64,000 nt of DNA from Bradyrhizobium sp. SZCCT0231 (lineage in GTDB: Bacteria > Pseudomonadota > Alphaproteobacteria > Rhizobiales > Xanthobacteraceae). The notes under the pieces were generated by a model, which did no database searches, was not told the origin of the DNA, and saw only the letters and a list, made by a program, of their open reading frames with translations. Positions 1 through 8,542 of the stretch are shown piece after piece. Numbering within the stretch: position 1 is the stretch's first letter; every line of letters begins with the position of its first letter. The DNA is taken from contig NZ_JAFCKP010000005.1 in assembly GCF_018130245.1 (NCBI RefSeq), positions 287,159-351,158 on the forward strand. The letters run 5' to 3'. A program made the position numbers and the translations under genes.

Positions 1-989
1 CACGCGTGGTGATGGCCGCCCGCAACGCCATCCACGCCATCCTGAGCGGCCAGGACGATCGCCTGCTGGTCGTGGTCGGCCCCTGCTCGGTGCATGATCC
101 CAAGGCCGCGCTCGACTACGCCGAGCGCCTGACGAAGCTGCGCGAGGACCTCGCCGACCAGCTCGAGATCGTGATGCGGGTCTATTTCGAGAAGCCGCGC
201 ACAACCGTTGGCTGGAAGGGCCTGATCAACGACCCCGATCTCGACGGCAGCTTCGACATCAACAAGGGCCTGCGGCTGGCGCGCAACGTGCTGTCGGCGG
301 TGAACAATCTCGGCCTGCCCGCGGGCACCGAATTCCTTGATATGACGACGCCGCAATACATCGCAGACCTCGTGTCCTGGGCCGCGATCGGCGCGCGCAC
401 GACCGAGAGCCAGATCCATCGCGAGCTGGCCTCTGGGCTGTCCTGCCCGGTCGGCTTCAAGAACGGCACCGACGGCAATGTGCGGATCGCGGCGGACGCG
501 GTGAAGTCGGCCTCGCATCCGCATCACTTCATGGCGGTGACGAAGCGCGGCCGTTCGGCGATCGCCTCCACCGCCGGCAACGAGGATTGCCACATCATCC
601 TGCGCGGCGGCAGCAAGCCGAACTACGATGCGGCAAGCGTCGCGGCCGCCTGCAATGAATTGACCAGATCCGGCGTCGCGCCGCTCGTGATGGTCGATGC
701 GAGCCATGCCAATTCGAGCAAGAAGCCGGAGAACCAGCCGCTGGTGATGGCCGATATCGCCAGTCAGATCTCGGGCGGCGAGAGCCGCATCATGGGCGTG
801 ATGATCGAGAGCAACCTCGTTGCCGGCCGACAGGATGTGGTGCCGGGCAAGCCGCTCACTTACGGCCAGAGCATCACCGACGGCTGCATCGACTGGTCGG
901 CCACGGCAGCCGTGCTCGAGCAGCTCGCCGACGCGGTCGAGATCCGCCGCAACACCCGGCGCGCAGGGCTGCACGAGCGCACAGCGTAA
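1..989 (+). CDS. aroG: 3-deoxy-7-phosphoheptulonate (DAHP) synthase, class I, 5' truncated by window edge
   Basis: Condenses phosphoenolpyruvate and erythrose 4-phosphate, the first step of the shikimate pathway, in the cytosol. The frame is open from the first base to a TAA at 987-989. About 328 residues are present against roughly 350 for the family, so the true start lies upstream and the GTG/ATG codons near base 6-14 are probably internal. Family motifs are clear: VVVGPCSVHDP near the N-terminus, EKPRTTVGWKG, the GARTTESQ segment, FKNGTDG, and HANSSKKP near the metal and substrate site. The similarity to enterobacterial AroF/G/H is extensive, so this is a class I enzyme and not the plant-like class II enzyme. 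Feedback specificity cannot be read from what is visible. Confidence 0.95.
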   Translation, partial: RVVMAARNAIHAILSGQDDRLLVVVGPCSVHDPKAALDYAERLTKLREDLADQLEIVMRVYFEKPRTTVGWKGLINDPDLDGSFDINKGLRLARNVLSAVNNLGLPAGTEFLDMTTPQYIADLVSWAAIGARTTESQIHRELASGLSCPVGFKNGTDGNVRIAADAVKSASHPHHFMAVTKRGRSAIASTAGNEDCHIILRGGSKPNYDAASVAAACNELTRSGVAPLVMVDASHANSSKKPENQPLVMADIASQISGGESRIMGVMIESNLVAGRQDVVPGKPLTYGQSITDGCIDWSATAAVLEQLADAVEIRRNTRRAGLHERTA

Positions 990-1045
990 GCCTGCTAAGT
1001 TGCGGGCGGGGCGAGCTGTCGCGCCCTGCCCGCCGCAGTCGCAGC

Positions 1046-1300
1046 CTAGCAGCCGCGACAGATGCTCTTGATTTTCTTGTCGAGCAGAGCGTCTTCCTTG
1101 TTCATGGGATTGTTCGGATCGGTCAGATTCTTCTCGCTCGGCACATCGCTGGCGCGTGGCTGGCGATGACCGACAGGCGCCGGCAACACCGTTCCGGAGG
1201 ACGCACCGCTTGATGTCGATCCCTTGGAGCCGCCGGTCTGTGCAACCGCCGCGCCCCCGAGCAAGACCACGAGCGATGCTGCCAGCATGATCTTCTTCAT
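1046..1300 (-). CDS. small secreted protein of unknown function (84 aa)
   Basis: I do not recognise a family. The frame extends further upstream, but the ATG at 1300 is the best start: it is preceded by a strong GGAGG and opens a signal peptide (MKKIMLAASLVVLLGG, then AVAQ as a likely cleavage site). The mature part is about 60 residues, Gly/Ser-rich at first (GGSKGSTSSGASSG), then polar, and it ends in a Cys-x-x-Cys (ICRGC). Probably periplasmic. It is convergent with the DAHP synthase gene and lies 43 bp downstream of epmB on the same strand, but shows no sign of belonging to that module. Confidence 0.7.
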   Translation of the reverse strand: MKKIMLAASLVVLLGGAAVAQTGGSKGSTSSGASSGTVLPAPVGHRQPRASDVPSEKNLTDPNNPMNKEDALLDKKIKSICRGC

Positions 1301-1343
1301 GTCCGTTCCTCCATTCTCAAATCGGCGTCCATGCCATCGCCAC

Positions 1344-2438
1344 TCATACCTCGGGCGGATAGAGATGAACGTCGCCGCAATAGTCCACGATACGATAGCG
1401 CGTTTCGGCTCCCGCTTCACGCGCATCGTCTGCGATATTTTGTGCCACCGACACATAGTTCGGTCCGGCCGGTGATTTGCCGGCGCCGCCGGGAATATCG
1501 ATGACGTAGTCAGGCTGACACAGCCCCGACACCCGCCCGCGCAACTGCCGCATCAAATCCTGCCCCTCGGCCAGCGTCGTTCGCAAATGCACGGTGCCGG
1601 GCGCGAGATCACCGTGATGCAGGTAATAGGGCTTGATCCGGCATTCGACGAAAGCTCGCATCAAATCCGACAGAGCGACGATGTCGTCATTGACGCCGCG
1701 CAAGAGCACGGACTGGCTCACCATGGGAATGCCGGCATCGACGAGACGCGCGCAGGCGGCGCGCGCCGTTCCGGTCAGCTCCCGCGCATGGTTGGCATGC
1801 AGCGCAACCCAGGTGGTGGCTCCTTCGACCTTCAGTGCCGCAACCATCTCATCGCTGATGCGCGCGGGCTCGGCCACGGGCACGCGGGTGTGAAGACGGA
1901 TGATCTTGACGTGATCGATTGCCGCGAGGTCGGCCATGATCTCGCTCATGCGACGCGGCGACAGCATCAGGGGGTCGCCGCCGGTCAGGATCACTTCCCA
2001 GATCTCGCCATGCGAGCGGATGTAGTCGATCGCCGCGCGATAGGCGCTGTCCGACAGCGCATTCTCCTTGCCGGGCCCGACCATCTCGCGGCGGAAGCAG
2101 AACCGGCAATAGACCGCGCAGACGTGAACGAGCTTGAACAACACGCGGTCGGGATAGCGATGCACGATCCCGGGAACCGGCGAATGCGGATGGTCGCCGA
2201 TCGGATCGGCGCTCTCGCCCGGCTGCACGTCCAGCTCGGCCGCGGTCGGAACGAACTGCCGCGCGATGGGATCGTCGGGATCGGTCGTCTCGATCAGCTC
2301 GACCAGATCGGGCGTGATCGCCACGGCATAGCGCGCGGCAACGCGTTCGAGCGCCGGCAGCGCCGATGCCGGGGCCAGGCCCTCGGCCACCAGCTCGGCA
2401 GGCTCGCGCAGGGTGCGTGCAAGATTCGTCTTCGTCAT
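1344..2438 (-). CDS. epmB: EF-P beta-lysylation radical SAM 2,3-aminomutase EpmB
   Basis: Lysine 2,3-aminomutase-family enzyme expected to isomerise (R)-alpha-lysine to beta-lysine for attachment to EF-P. The radical SAM cluster motif CxxxCxxC is present at Cys107, Cys111 and Cys114 (CAVYCRFC). A glycine-rich SAM segment (LTGGDPLML) and a PLP-type C-terminal region follow. It is 364 aa, near the 340-aa EpmB size and shorter than clostridial KamA, which supports EpmB over a catabolic aminomutase. Its ATG overlaps the stop of epmA in an ATGA quartet, so the two are translationally coupled. The EF-P substrate gene lies divergently next to them. Assignment rests on family motifs and this context. 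Confidence 0.92.
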   Translation of the reverse strand: MTKTNLARTLREPAELVAEGLAPASALPALERVAARYAVAITPDLVELIETTDPDDPIARQFVPTAAELDVQPGESADPIGDHPHSPVPGIVHRYPDRVLFKLVHVCAVYCRFCFRREMVGPGKENALSDSAYRAAIDYIRSHGEIWEVILTGGDPLMLSPRRMSEIMADLAAIDHVKIIRLHTRVPVAEPARISDEMVAALKVEGATTWVALHANHARELTGTARAACARLVDAGIPMVSQSVLLRGVNDDIVALSDLMRAFVECRIKPYYLHHGDLAPGTVHLRTTLAEGQDLMRQLRGRVSGLCQPDYVIDIPGGAGKSPAGPNYVSVAQNIADDAREAGAETRYRIVDYCGDVHLYPPEV

Positions 2439-3487
2439 CTCTCATCCGCAGGCGGTGTCCACACCACCTGATCAATTCGTGTTGCGCCGCTCGCCAGCAT
2501 GACCAGCCGGTCGAAGCCGAGTGCAACGCCACTGGCCTCCGGCATTGCGGCGACCGCGGCCAGAAAGTCCTCGTCGAGCGGATAGGCTTCGCCGTAGCGA
2601 CGCTGCTTCTCCGTCATCGATTCCGTGAAGCGTTTTCGCTGCTCCTCGGCATCGGTCAGCTCTCCAAAGCCGTTGGCGAGCTCGACGCCGCACGCATAGA
2701 CCTCGAAACGCTCGGCGACCCTCGGATCGTCCGCTTTCACCCGCGCCAGCGCCGCTTCTGGAGATGGGTATTCAAACAGGATGGTCAAACGCCCCTGCCC
2801 CAGATGTGGCTCGACATGCTCGACCAGGACCTTGCTGAAGATGTCGGACCAGGTGTCGTCCTCGGCCACTCGCACCTTGCCGCGCGCCGCCGCGGCGAGC
2901 GCGGCACGGTTACCCTCGCCGCCCGAAATTGTCGACAGCAGGTCGATGCCGGCGAAGCGCTCGAAGGCGCCCGCCACCGTCAGGAGCTCCGGCTCGGCGA
3001 AGGGATCGGCGGTCCGGCCGCGGAAGGCGAAGGTCCCGATGCCGGTCGCCTGCGCCGCACGGGCGATCACGACGACGCAATCGGCCATGATGGTGTCATA
3101 GGGGGCACCTGCCCGGTACCATTCCAGCATGGTGAATTCGGGCAGATGCAGGTCGCCGCGCTCGCGGTCCCGGAACACCCGGGCGAACTCGAAAATCCGC
3201 GTCTCGCCTGCCGCCAGCAGCTTCTTGCAGGCAAATTCCGGCGAGGTCCGCAAGTATCGGCTGGCCCGGCTGCCGTCGGGCCGCATGATCTCGGTCCGGG
3301 GGGCGTGCAGATGGGTCTCATTGCCCGGGGAGACCTGCAGGACCGAGGTTTCGACCTCCACGAAGCCCTGCTCGGCGAAAAAGCCCCGCAAGGCTCCGGT
3401 CACGGCGCTCCTGGCCTGGAGGAACGGCCGCCGGTCGAGGTGCCGCGAGAGCGACCAGAACGGCGAGATTGGCTTGTCCCCAGCCAT
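2435..3487 (-). CDS. epmA: EF-P--(R)-beta-lysine ligase EpmA (GenX/PoxA/YjeA)
   Basis: Class II lysyl-tRNA synthetase paralogue that activates beta-lysine and attaches it to the conserved lysine of EF-P. It consists of the catalytic core only, with no anticodon-binding domain, and is 350 aa. Motif 2 is visible as FARVFRDRERGDLH followed by PEFTMLEWYRAG, and motif 3 as VALGFDRLVML close to the C-terminus. The start is placed at the ATG at 3487 (MAGDKPISPFW). The frame stays open much further upstream, but that part is antisense to efp and looks non-coding. It overlaps epmB by 4 bp and is divergent from efp, completing the modification system together with its substrate. Confidence 0.94.
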   Translation of the reverse strand: MAGDKPISPFWSLSRHLDRRPFLQARSAVTGALRGFFAEQGFVEVETSVLQVSPGNETHLHAPRTEIMRPDGSRASRYLRTSPEFACKKLLAAGETRIFEFARVFRDRERGDLHLPEFTMLEWYRAGAPYDTIMADCVVVIARAAQATGIGTFAFRGRTADPFAEPELLTVAGAFERFAGIDLLSTISGGEGNRAALAAAARGKVRVAEDDTWSDIFSKVLVEHVEPHLGQGRLTILFEYPSPEAALARVKADDPRVAERFEVYACGVELANGFGELTDAEEQRKRFTESMTEKQRRYGEAYPLDEDFLAAVAAMPEASGVALGFDRLVMLASGATRIDQVVWTPPADER

Positions 3488-3649
3488 TAACCGACCGCCC
3501 CAACCAGCAGCAAAGTGCTGGCATCCAACGGCAAAATGGGTATGTTGCGGCCCGAAACGGGCGCCGAGGTCCGATTTGAGGCCCCAAGTCCCCCATTGAT
3601 TTGACCACGCCCTGGCTGGTGCCGGGCCAAGCAAGCAGGAAATACAGCT

Positions 3650-4216
3650 TTGAGAGTCATCGCCAGTTCTATTCGCAAGGGCAACGTGATCGAGCAAGAC
3701 GGCAAGCTTTATGTCGTCGTGAGCGCCGAGAACATCCATCCCGGCAAGGGCACCCCGGTCAGCCAGATCGAAATGCGCCGAATCTCGGACGGGGTAAAGA
3801 TCTCCGAACGCTACAAGACCACCGACCAGGTCGAAAAGGCCACGATCGAAGAGCGTAACTACACCTATCTTTATGAAGATGGCGACGGCTATCACTTCAT
3901 GAACCCGGAGACCTACGACCAGGTCCAGGTCTCCAAGGACGTCGTCGGCGACGCCGCCGCGTATCTCCAGGAGAGCATGACGGTCAAGCTGTCGATGCAC
4001 GACACAAACCCGGTGTCGATCGCGCTGCCGCAGCGCGTGACGCTGGAGGTGGTCGAGACCGAGCCCGTGACCAAGGGCCAGACCGCATCGTCCTCCTACA
4101 AGCCCGCGGTGCTGTCGAACGGCGTGCGCACCACCGTGCCGCCGCACATCTCGGTCGGCACCCGCATCGTGGTGATGACCGAGGACGGCTCCTACTCCGA
4201 GCGCGCCAAGGACTAA
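3650..4216 (+). CDS. efp: translation elongation factor P
   Basis: EF-P binds between the P and E sites of the ribosome and relieves stalling at polyproline stretches. It is 188 aa, the normal length. The modification loop HPGKGTP places the acceptor lysine at residue 33, equivalent to Lys34 of E. coli EF-P. The initiation codon is TTG (reads [12 protein letters not shown]), with a purine-rich stretch (AGCAGGAAA) upstream; no in-frame ATG or GTG gives the family N-terminus. Divergent from epmA, whose start is 162 bp away. The M23 peptidase gene follows after 44 bp on the same strand. Confidence 0.97.
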   Translation: MRVIASSIRKGNVIEQDGKLYVVVSAENIHPGKGTPVSQIEMRRISDGVKISERYKTTDQVEKATIEERNYTYLYEDGDGYHFMNPETYDQVQVSKDVVGDAAAYLQESMTVKLSMHDTNPVSIALPQRVTLEVVETEPVTKGQTASSSYKPAVLSNGVRTTVPPHISVGTRIVVMTEDGSYSERAKD

Positions 4217-4260
4217 GCGAGCAATCGAGGATCGGAACAGGTACCGCCGGGGGCGAGGCA

Positions 4261-5862
4261 GTGGGCAGGAAGAGTTTCCGCTTCGTCTCGCTTCTCCCGG
4301 CGTTGCTGTCGTTCCTCATTGCCGGACCGCTCGCTGCGGATGAATTCCGCAGCCCCTCGCTCACGGCCCTGCGCGTCGACTGGCGCGCGGCGCTCGACCA
4401 GCTCCGTATCGAGATCAACAGCCGCCCGCAGATTGCGGGCGACTTCATCTTCGCACCGCGCCGTTCGGTGCCGCGCTACGATCCGCGCGCGATGCCCGCG
4501 CTGGTGCAGCTCAACGCGATCTCCTCACGCTTCTTCACTGGCATTACCCGAAGTCCCGTGCCCGTGCTGCTGCCGTTCGACGCCGCCGCGTACCTCGAGG
4601 CGCAGCGCAGCGGCGCACCGGTGACGCTCGCGCTGTCGCGCTACCAGGCTGACTTCAATCCCGTCGACATGTTCGATGCCGGTCCTGCCGGCTACAGCGC
4701 GACCTTCTCGTTCGAGCCCGGCGCCGGCGAGGGCATGCCGAGCCGGGTGTTCGCAAGGCCCGTCGAGGTGCAAATCACGGGCTCAGCGCTCGTCTACGAC
4801 ATCGCCGATCCCGCCGGCGGCAAGGGCGAGCCGGTCAAGCCGCTCGCGGCAACCTACCCGGACCTGCGCAAGTTCATCCGGGAAGGCTATGTTCGCTACG
4901 CCTTCACCCGTTTCGGCGTCGCCTATGTGGTGTCGATCCAGTGCCTCGACAGCGTCGCCAGGCCGCGGCGGCTCGCCTGCAAGGAGGCCCATCCGGTTGC
5001 CGAGCGCTTCCTGAAGGCGCTGCGCGTCGCAGGCGGCCAGCGCATGCGGTCGCTGACGGACATTGCCTCCAACGTCATCGATCGCCCCGCGGCGCGTTCA
5101 CCGGATTTCAGCTACCGGCCGAGCGGCGACATCATCCCGAACACCGGCTACCGCAAGCAGGGCGGCCATCCCGACACAATCGCCTATGCCCAGATCCGCT
5201 TTCCGCTGGAGAAGGCGCCCGCCTTCGTGCGTTCGCAATCCTATGGCAAGCGCGACAAGAGCGAAGGTCCGACCGCCTATCCCTGGCGCGACAATTTCTG
5301 CGAGTCACGCAGTTTCGAGGTGTGGCAATGTGGTGGAGGCTACGGCCACCAGGGCGAGGACATCCGCGCCGCCGACTGCCCGCCGCCCGGTGAAGGCCGC
5401 GAGCCCTGCGATCCCAAGCAGCGCGGCGTCGTCGCCGTACGCGATGCGATCGTCATCCGCGGAGCCAAGGACCAGGCCGCGACGCTTCAAGTCAACAGCC
5501 GCACCGAGCACATCCGTTTCCGCTACATGCACATGAATCCGCAGGCGATGAACGCCGATGGCGTCCTCAATGGCCGCATCGTCACCGAAGGCGAGAAGAT
5601 CGGCGTGATCTCGAACTATCTCGACCATCCCGCCGGCACGTCGATGCACCTGCATTTCGACGTCCAGGTGTTCACCCGCGACGGCTGGATCTGGGTCAGC
5701 CCCTACGTCACGCTGGTCTCTGCCTATGAACGCCTGATCCGCGCCCGCGGCCGCGAGGTCGGGCCGGACATTGCGGGGGCCACGCAGCCTGTGGCGCATG
5801 CGCTGCCCGAGGACGTGCTCAAGCCGGACCTGCGCGAGGGATCGAGCGGCGAGGACAATTGA
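4261..5862 (+). CDS. exported M23-family peptidase-like protein (533 aa)
   Basis: Predicted exported peptidoglycan-directed peptidase or a relative. Starts at GTG 4261 with an N-terminal signal peptide (hydrophobic residues 9-24, cleavage near AAD). Residues 25-340 form a large domain I do not recognise. The C-terminal third carries the LytM/M23 signature: HxxxD at His363-Asp367 (GHQGED), a YMH at 422-424, and the HxH pair His463/His465 (MHLHFD). All M23 zinc and catalytic positions appear retained, so it could be active. It lies 44 bp behind efp and may be co-transcribed, but no functional link is evident. The long N-terminal region may be a regulatory or anchoring module. Confidence 0.8.
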   Translation: MGRKSFRFVSLLPALLSFLIAGPLAADEFRSPSLTALRVDWRAALDQLRIEINSRPQIAGDFIFAPRRSVPRYDPRAMPALVQLNAISSRFFTGITRSPVPVLLPFDAAAYLEAQRSGAPVTLALSRYQADFNPVDMFDAGPAGYSATFSFEPGAGEGMPSRVFARPVEVQITGSALVYDIADPAGGKGEPVKPLAATYPDLRKFIREGYVRYAFTRFGVAYVVSIQCLDSVARPRRLACKEAHPVAERFLKALRVAGGQRMRSLTDIASNVIDRPAARSPDFSYRPSGDIIPNTGYRKQGGHPDTIAYAQIRFPLEKAPAFVRSQSYGKRDKSEGPTAYPWRDNFCESRSFEVWQCGGGYGHQGEDIRAADCPPPGEGREPCDPKQRGVVAVRDAIVIRGAKDQAATLQVNSRTEHIRFRYMHMNPQAMNADGVLNGRIVTEGEKIGVISNYLDHPAGTSMHLHFDVQVFTRDGWIWVSPYVTLVSAYERLIRARGREVGPDIAGATQPVAHALPEDVLKPDLREGSSGEDN

Positions 5863-5945
5863 CGGCTTGCTCGTTCCGATGCCGGGCGGTGCAAGAGCGT
5901 GTTGTCGCGCGCACCACCGGCCCGAACGAAGAAGGGACAAGGTTG

Positions 5946-6932
5946 ATGAGTGTCGGACTGATCGGTCTTCTCGATGATATCGCGGCGATTGCAAAGGTGG
6001 CAGCCGCCTCGCTCGACGATGTGGCGAGCCAGGCTGCCAAGGCGGGCACAAAGGCGGCTGGCGTGGTCATCGATGACGCGGCCGTCACGCCGAACTACGT
6101 CATCGGTTTCGCTTCGAAACGCGAACTGCCGATCGTCGGTAAAATCGCGGTCGGATCGCTACGCAATAAGTTGCTGATTCTGCTGCCCATTGCCCTGCTG
6201 CTCGGCTATCTCCTTCCCGCCGCGGTCACGCCGCTGCTCATGCTGGGCGGAGCCTTTCTCTGCTACGAGGGCGCCGAAAAGGTGCTCGAAGCCGTGACGC
6301 CGCATCATGCGCACCACCACGAGGCTCAACTCCAGCCGATTGCGTTGAATGCCCGGTCGGTCGAGGACGAGAAGGTCGCGAGTGCCATCAAGACGGATTT
6401 CATCCTGTCGGCGGAAATCATGGCGATCACGCTGGCGGCCCTCCCGGCGGGCAGCATCTGGACGCAGGCGCTGGTGTTGGCGCTGGTCGGCCTCTTTATC
6501 ACCGTTGGGGTCTATGGCGTGGTCGCGCTGATCGTGAAGGCGGACGATGTCGGCGTGGCACTTGCGCGCTACGACGGCGCCTCTGTCATTGGCGGCGCGA
6601 TCCGCCTGCTTGGACGCGCGCTCGTCCGCGGCATGCCAGCCTTCCTGGCGGTGCTGAGCACCATCGGCACCGCCGCCATGATCTGGGTCGGCGGCGGCAT
6701 CATCCTGCACGGCATCGAAAAATACGGCCCGCCCGCGATCGGCCGCGCGGTGCATGCCGCGACCGAGGCCGCCGCGCATGCCCTTCCATCGGTTGCCGGC
6801 ATCATCGAATGGTCGGTCGAGGCAGCCATCTCAGGCGCACTTGGACTGCTTGTCGGCGCACTTGCAATTCCGGCAGTCGAATACGGTCTCGCGCCGGCAT
6901 GGAAACGGTTGAGGCGATCGCAGTCGGCCTGA
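5946..6932 (+). CDS. DUF808 (YedI-like) multi-spanning inner membrane protein
   Basis: Inner membrane protein of the DUF808/YedI family, function unknown. The start is the ATG at 5946 (MSVGLIGLLDDIA), matching the characteristic family N-terminus; upstream codons of the frame look non-coding. Family hallmarks are the N-terminal LLDDIA..AKVAAASLDDVA segment, the KAAGVVIDDAAVTP stretch and the LLMLGGAFLCYEGAEK motif. About six to eight hydrophobic segments can be seen (roughly residues 75-110, 160-210, 240-275, 295-320). Length 328 aa is typical. A His cluster (HHAHHHE) sits in the first cytosolic or periplasmic loop, near residue 120. Confidence 0.88.
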   Translation: MSVGLIGLLDDIAAIAKVAAASLDDVASQAAKAGTKAAGVVIDDAAVTPNYVIGFASKRELPIVGKIAVGSLRNKLLILLPIALLLGYLLPAAVTPLLMLGGAFLCYEGAEKVLEAVTPHHAHHHEAQLQPIALNARSVEDEKVASAIKTDFILSAEIMAITLAALPAGSIWTQALVLALVGLFITVGVYGVVALIVKADDVGVALARYDGASVIGGAIRLLGRALVRGMPAFLAVLSTIGTAAMIWVGGGIILHGIEKYGPPAIGRAVHAATEAAAHALPSVAGIIEWSVEAAISGALGLLVGALAIPAVEYGLAPAWKRLRRSQSA

Positions 6933-6960
6933 ACACGGCGATCTCGAATTCGAGTGCCAG

Positions 6961-7464
6961 CTACTCCAAGAATGTCGTGAGCTGGGCGCCCTCATCTGCC
7001 ACGAACACCGCGATCAACTCCGCGGGCTCGGTCGCGCTGGCATTGGCCGAGACGAGATGCGTCGAGCCGGGCGGCTCAAAGAAGGACTGGCCGACGCCAA
7101 ACGTCTCGACCGGGCCACCACCGAGCTGCGAGCGGATCTCGCCCTTGGTGATGTAGGCCGTCACCGAGCCCGCGTGACGATGCGGCCGCGAAAACCCGCC
7201 CGGACCATAGGACACGCGCACGATGGTGACGCGCTTGCCCGGGACGTTCGGCAGCGCGTAGGAGCCGATCGGCTCGACCTTGTCGAGCGGCGAGCTCTCC
7301 GCCGCCGTGGCGCAGAGCGGGGTCAGCACGCCTGAGACGGTATCCATCGTCACCGGCAGCGCTTTGCCGATCGCAAGCGCGCAGGCGAGCCCTGCGACGA
7401 CGGCGAGCGTCGTCGAACGTGACGGCGCCGGACACTGCACGGCAGAAAAGCTCATGGCTGTCAT
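6961..7464 (-). CDS. exported or membrane-anchored cupin domain protein (167 aa)
   Basis: Small single-cupin protein with an N-terminal hydrophobic segment (about residues 18-35), so probably periplasmic. The cupin core is at residues 75-165: RPHRHAGSVTAYI supplies the first metal-binding motif and FFEPPGSTHLVSAN the second. Substrate unknown. The ATG at 7464 has an AGGGGAGA ribosome site. It is 21 bp downstream of the AhpD-like gene on the same strand, so the two likely form an operon under the divergent MarR-type regulator. A paralogue at 16479-16895 shares the ALPNVPGK, GPGG, IRSQL and SANAS.TEPA blocks. Confidence 0.82.
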   Translation of the reverse strand: MTAMSFSAVQCPAPSRSTTLAVVAGLACALAIGKALPVTMDTVSGVLTPLCATAAESSPLDKVEPIGSYALPNVPGKRVTIVRVSYGPGGFSRPHRHAGSVTAYITKGEIRSQLGGGPVETFGVGQSFFEPPGSTHLVSANASATEPAELIAVFVADEGAQLTTFLE

Positions 7465-7485
7465 CGTGATCTCCCCTTGTCTCCA

Positions 7486-7965
7486 TCAGGATGCAGCGGC
7501 GGCCGCTGCGACCGGCCGCTTTGCAGGCGTCCAGCGAAACGCCGCGCCAAAGCGGTTCCAGACGTTGATCGAGGCGACCGCTGACGTCAGGTACGTCAGC
7601 TCCGTCTCGGAGAATTCACGGGACGCTTCGGCATAGACCTCCTCGCTGACGCCGTCGGGCAGACAGGTCAGCGCCTCGGCCCAGGCCAGCGCAGCACGCT
7701 CGCGCGACGAAAAGATCGGCGCCTCGCGCCAGACCGCGACCAGATAGAGCTTGTCGACGGGAACCCCGATCCGTTCCGACAACAGGACATGATGCTGCAC
7801 GCAGAAGGCGCAGCCGTTGATCTGCGAGGCGCGCAGCTTGACCAGCTCGAGCAGCTGCTTGTCGAGGCCGGCCTTGGCCGCCAGCTGGCCCAGCGCCAGC
7901 ACCAGATCATAGGCATCGGGCGCGATCCGCTTGAAATCTTCATATTCGCTGCGGGCGTGTGACAT
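7486..7965 (-). CDS. carboxymuconolactone decarboxylase / AhpD-like protein (159 aa)
   Basis: Alkylhydroperoxidase D-like fold protein. The redox-active CxxC plus histidine signature is present at GCAFCVQHH (around residues 51-59), as in AhpD-family peroxidase cores, and the body matches the common single-domain type (LVKLRASQINGC). Likely cytosolic and active in hydroperoxide or electrophile detoxification; no substrate can be named. First gene of a two-gene operon with the downstream cupin. Its start faces that of a MarR-type gene with only 54 bp between them, where palindromic sequences sit, so regulation by that MarR protein is likely. The Ala-rich C-terminus is unstructured. Confidence 0.9.
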   Translation of the reverse strand: MSHARSEYEDFKRIAPDAYDLVLALGQLAAKAGLDKQLLELVKLRASQINGCAFCVQHHVLLSERIGVPVDKLYLVAVWREAPIFSSRERAALAWAEALTCLPDGVSEEVYAEASREFSETELTYLTSAVASINVWNRFGAAFRWTPAKRPVAAAAAAS

Positions 7966-7985
7966 TGCCGTTCACCTCGTCTTAT

Positions 7986-8020
7986 TGTAAGAGTACGTAT
8001 ATCTTATAAGAGCTCTTACA
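7986..8020. promoter_or_regulatory. putative MarR operator (nested palindromes)
   Basis: An 8-bp inverted repeat TGTAAGAG (7986-7993) / CTCTTACA (8013-8020) encloses a perfect 12-bp palindrome TAAGAGCTCTTA (8007-8018) and an 8-bp palindrome CTTATAAG (8003-8010). The block fills most of the 54-bp space between the AhpD-like gene and the MarR gene, and its right end reaches the first base of the marR start codon. The AT-rich content contrasts with the flanks. Autoregulation and control of the operon are inferred. Confidence 0.6.
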
Positions 8021-8541
8021 TGGCACGCAAGGCGAATGGCGTCACGAGACCGCAATCGGGACGAAAGGCAGTTGAAGACGGTGCCGTGCATGTCCCCGCT
8101 CCCGGGGAAGGCAAGCGCGGCGAGCAGGGCTATCTCGGCTATCTGTTGCGACAGGCCCACGCCGCGGTTCGCCTGACGATGGAACGCACTCTCGCCGATC
8201 TCGGCGTGACGTCGCCGCAATTCGCGGTGCTGACGATGCTGAACGCCTATCCGGGCTTGTCGGGGGCCGACGTCGCCCGCCTCACCTTCCTGACACCCCA
8301 GACCGTCGGCGTCATCATCCGCAATCTCGAACGCGACGGCGCGATTCTGATGACGCCCCATCCGGTCCACGGCCGTATCCAGCAGTGGACGCTGACGCCG
8401 CGCGGGGCGACTCTTTTGAGAGCGTGCCGACAGCGTGTGCTCGAATTGGAAAAGCGCCTCGCTCGGGGTTTGGATATCAAGGCGGAAACTGCGATCCGCC
8501 GCTGGCTCGCCGGCATCGCGGCCGAGTTGCAGGAGGGCTAG
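8020..8541 (+). CDS. MarR-family transcriptional regulator
   Basis: Winged-helix MarR-type DNA-binding protein, 173 aa. After a polar N-terminal tail of about 35 residues come the dimerisation helix (YLGYLLRQAHAAVRLTMERTL), the helix-turn-helix (LSGADVARLTFLTPQTVGVIIRNLERDGAI) and the wing (HPVHGRIQQWTLTPRG). No single Cys stands out as a redox sensor. The ATG at 8020 has no convincing Shine-Dalgarno and overlaps the operator palindrome, so translation may be leaderless or start slightly downstream. Divergent from the AhpD-cupin operon, which it probably represses, as well as itself. Its stop is 1 bp from the stop of the convergent small gene. Confidence 0.9.
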   Translation: MARKANGVTRPQSGRKAVEDGAVHVPAPGEGKRGEQGYLGYLLRQAHAAVRLTMERTLADLGVTSPQFAVLTMLNAYPGLSGADVARLTFLTPQTVGVIIRNLERDGAILMTPHPVHGRIQQWTLTPRGATLLRACRQRVLELEKRLARGLDIKAETAIRRWLAGIAAELQEG

Positions 8542-8542
8542 G

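Noticed and set aside
3488-4147. Upstream extension of the epmA frame by about 220 codons
   Set aside because: It is antisense to efp and has no EpmA homology; the family N-terminus begins at ATG 3487.
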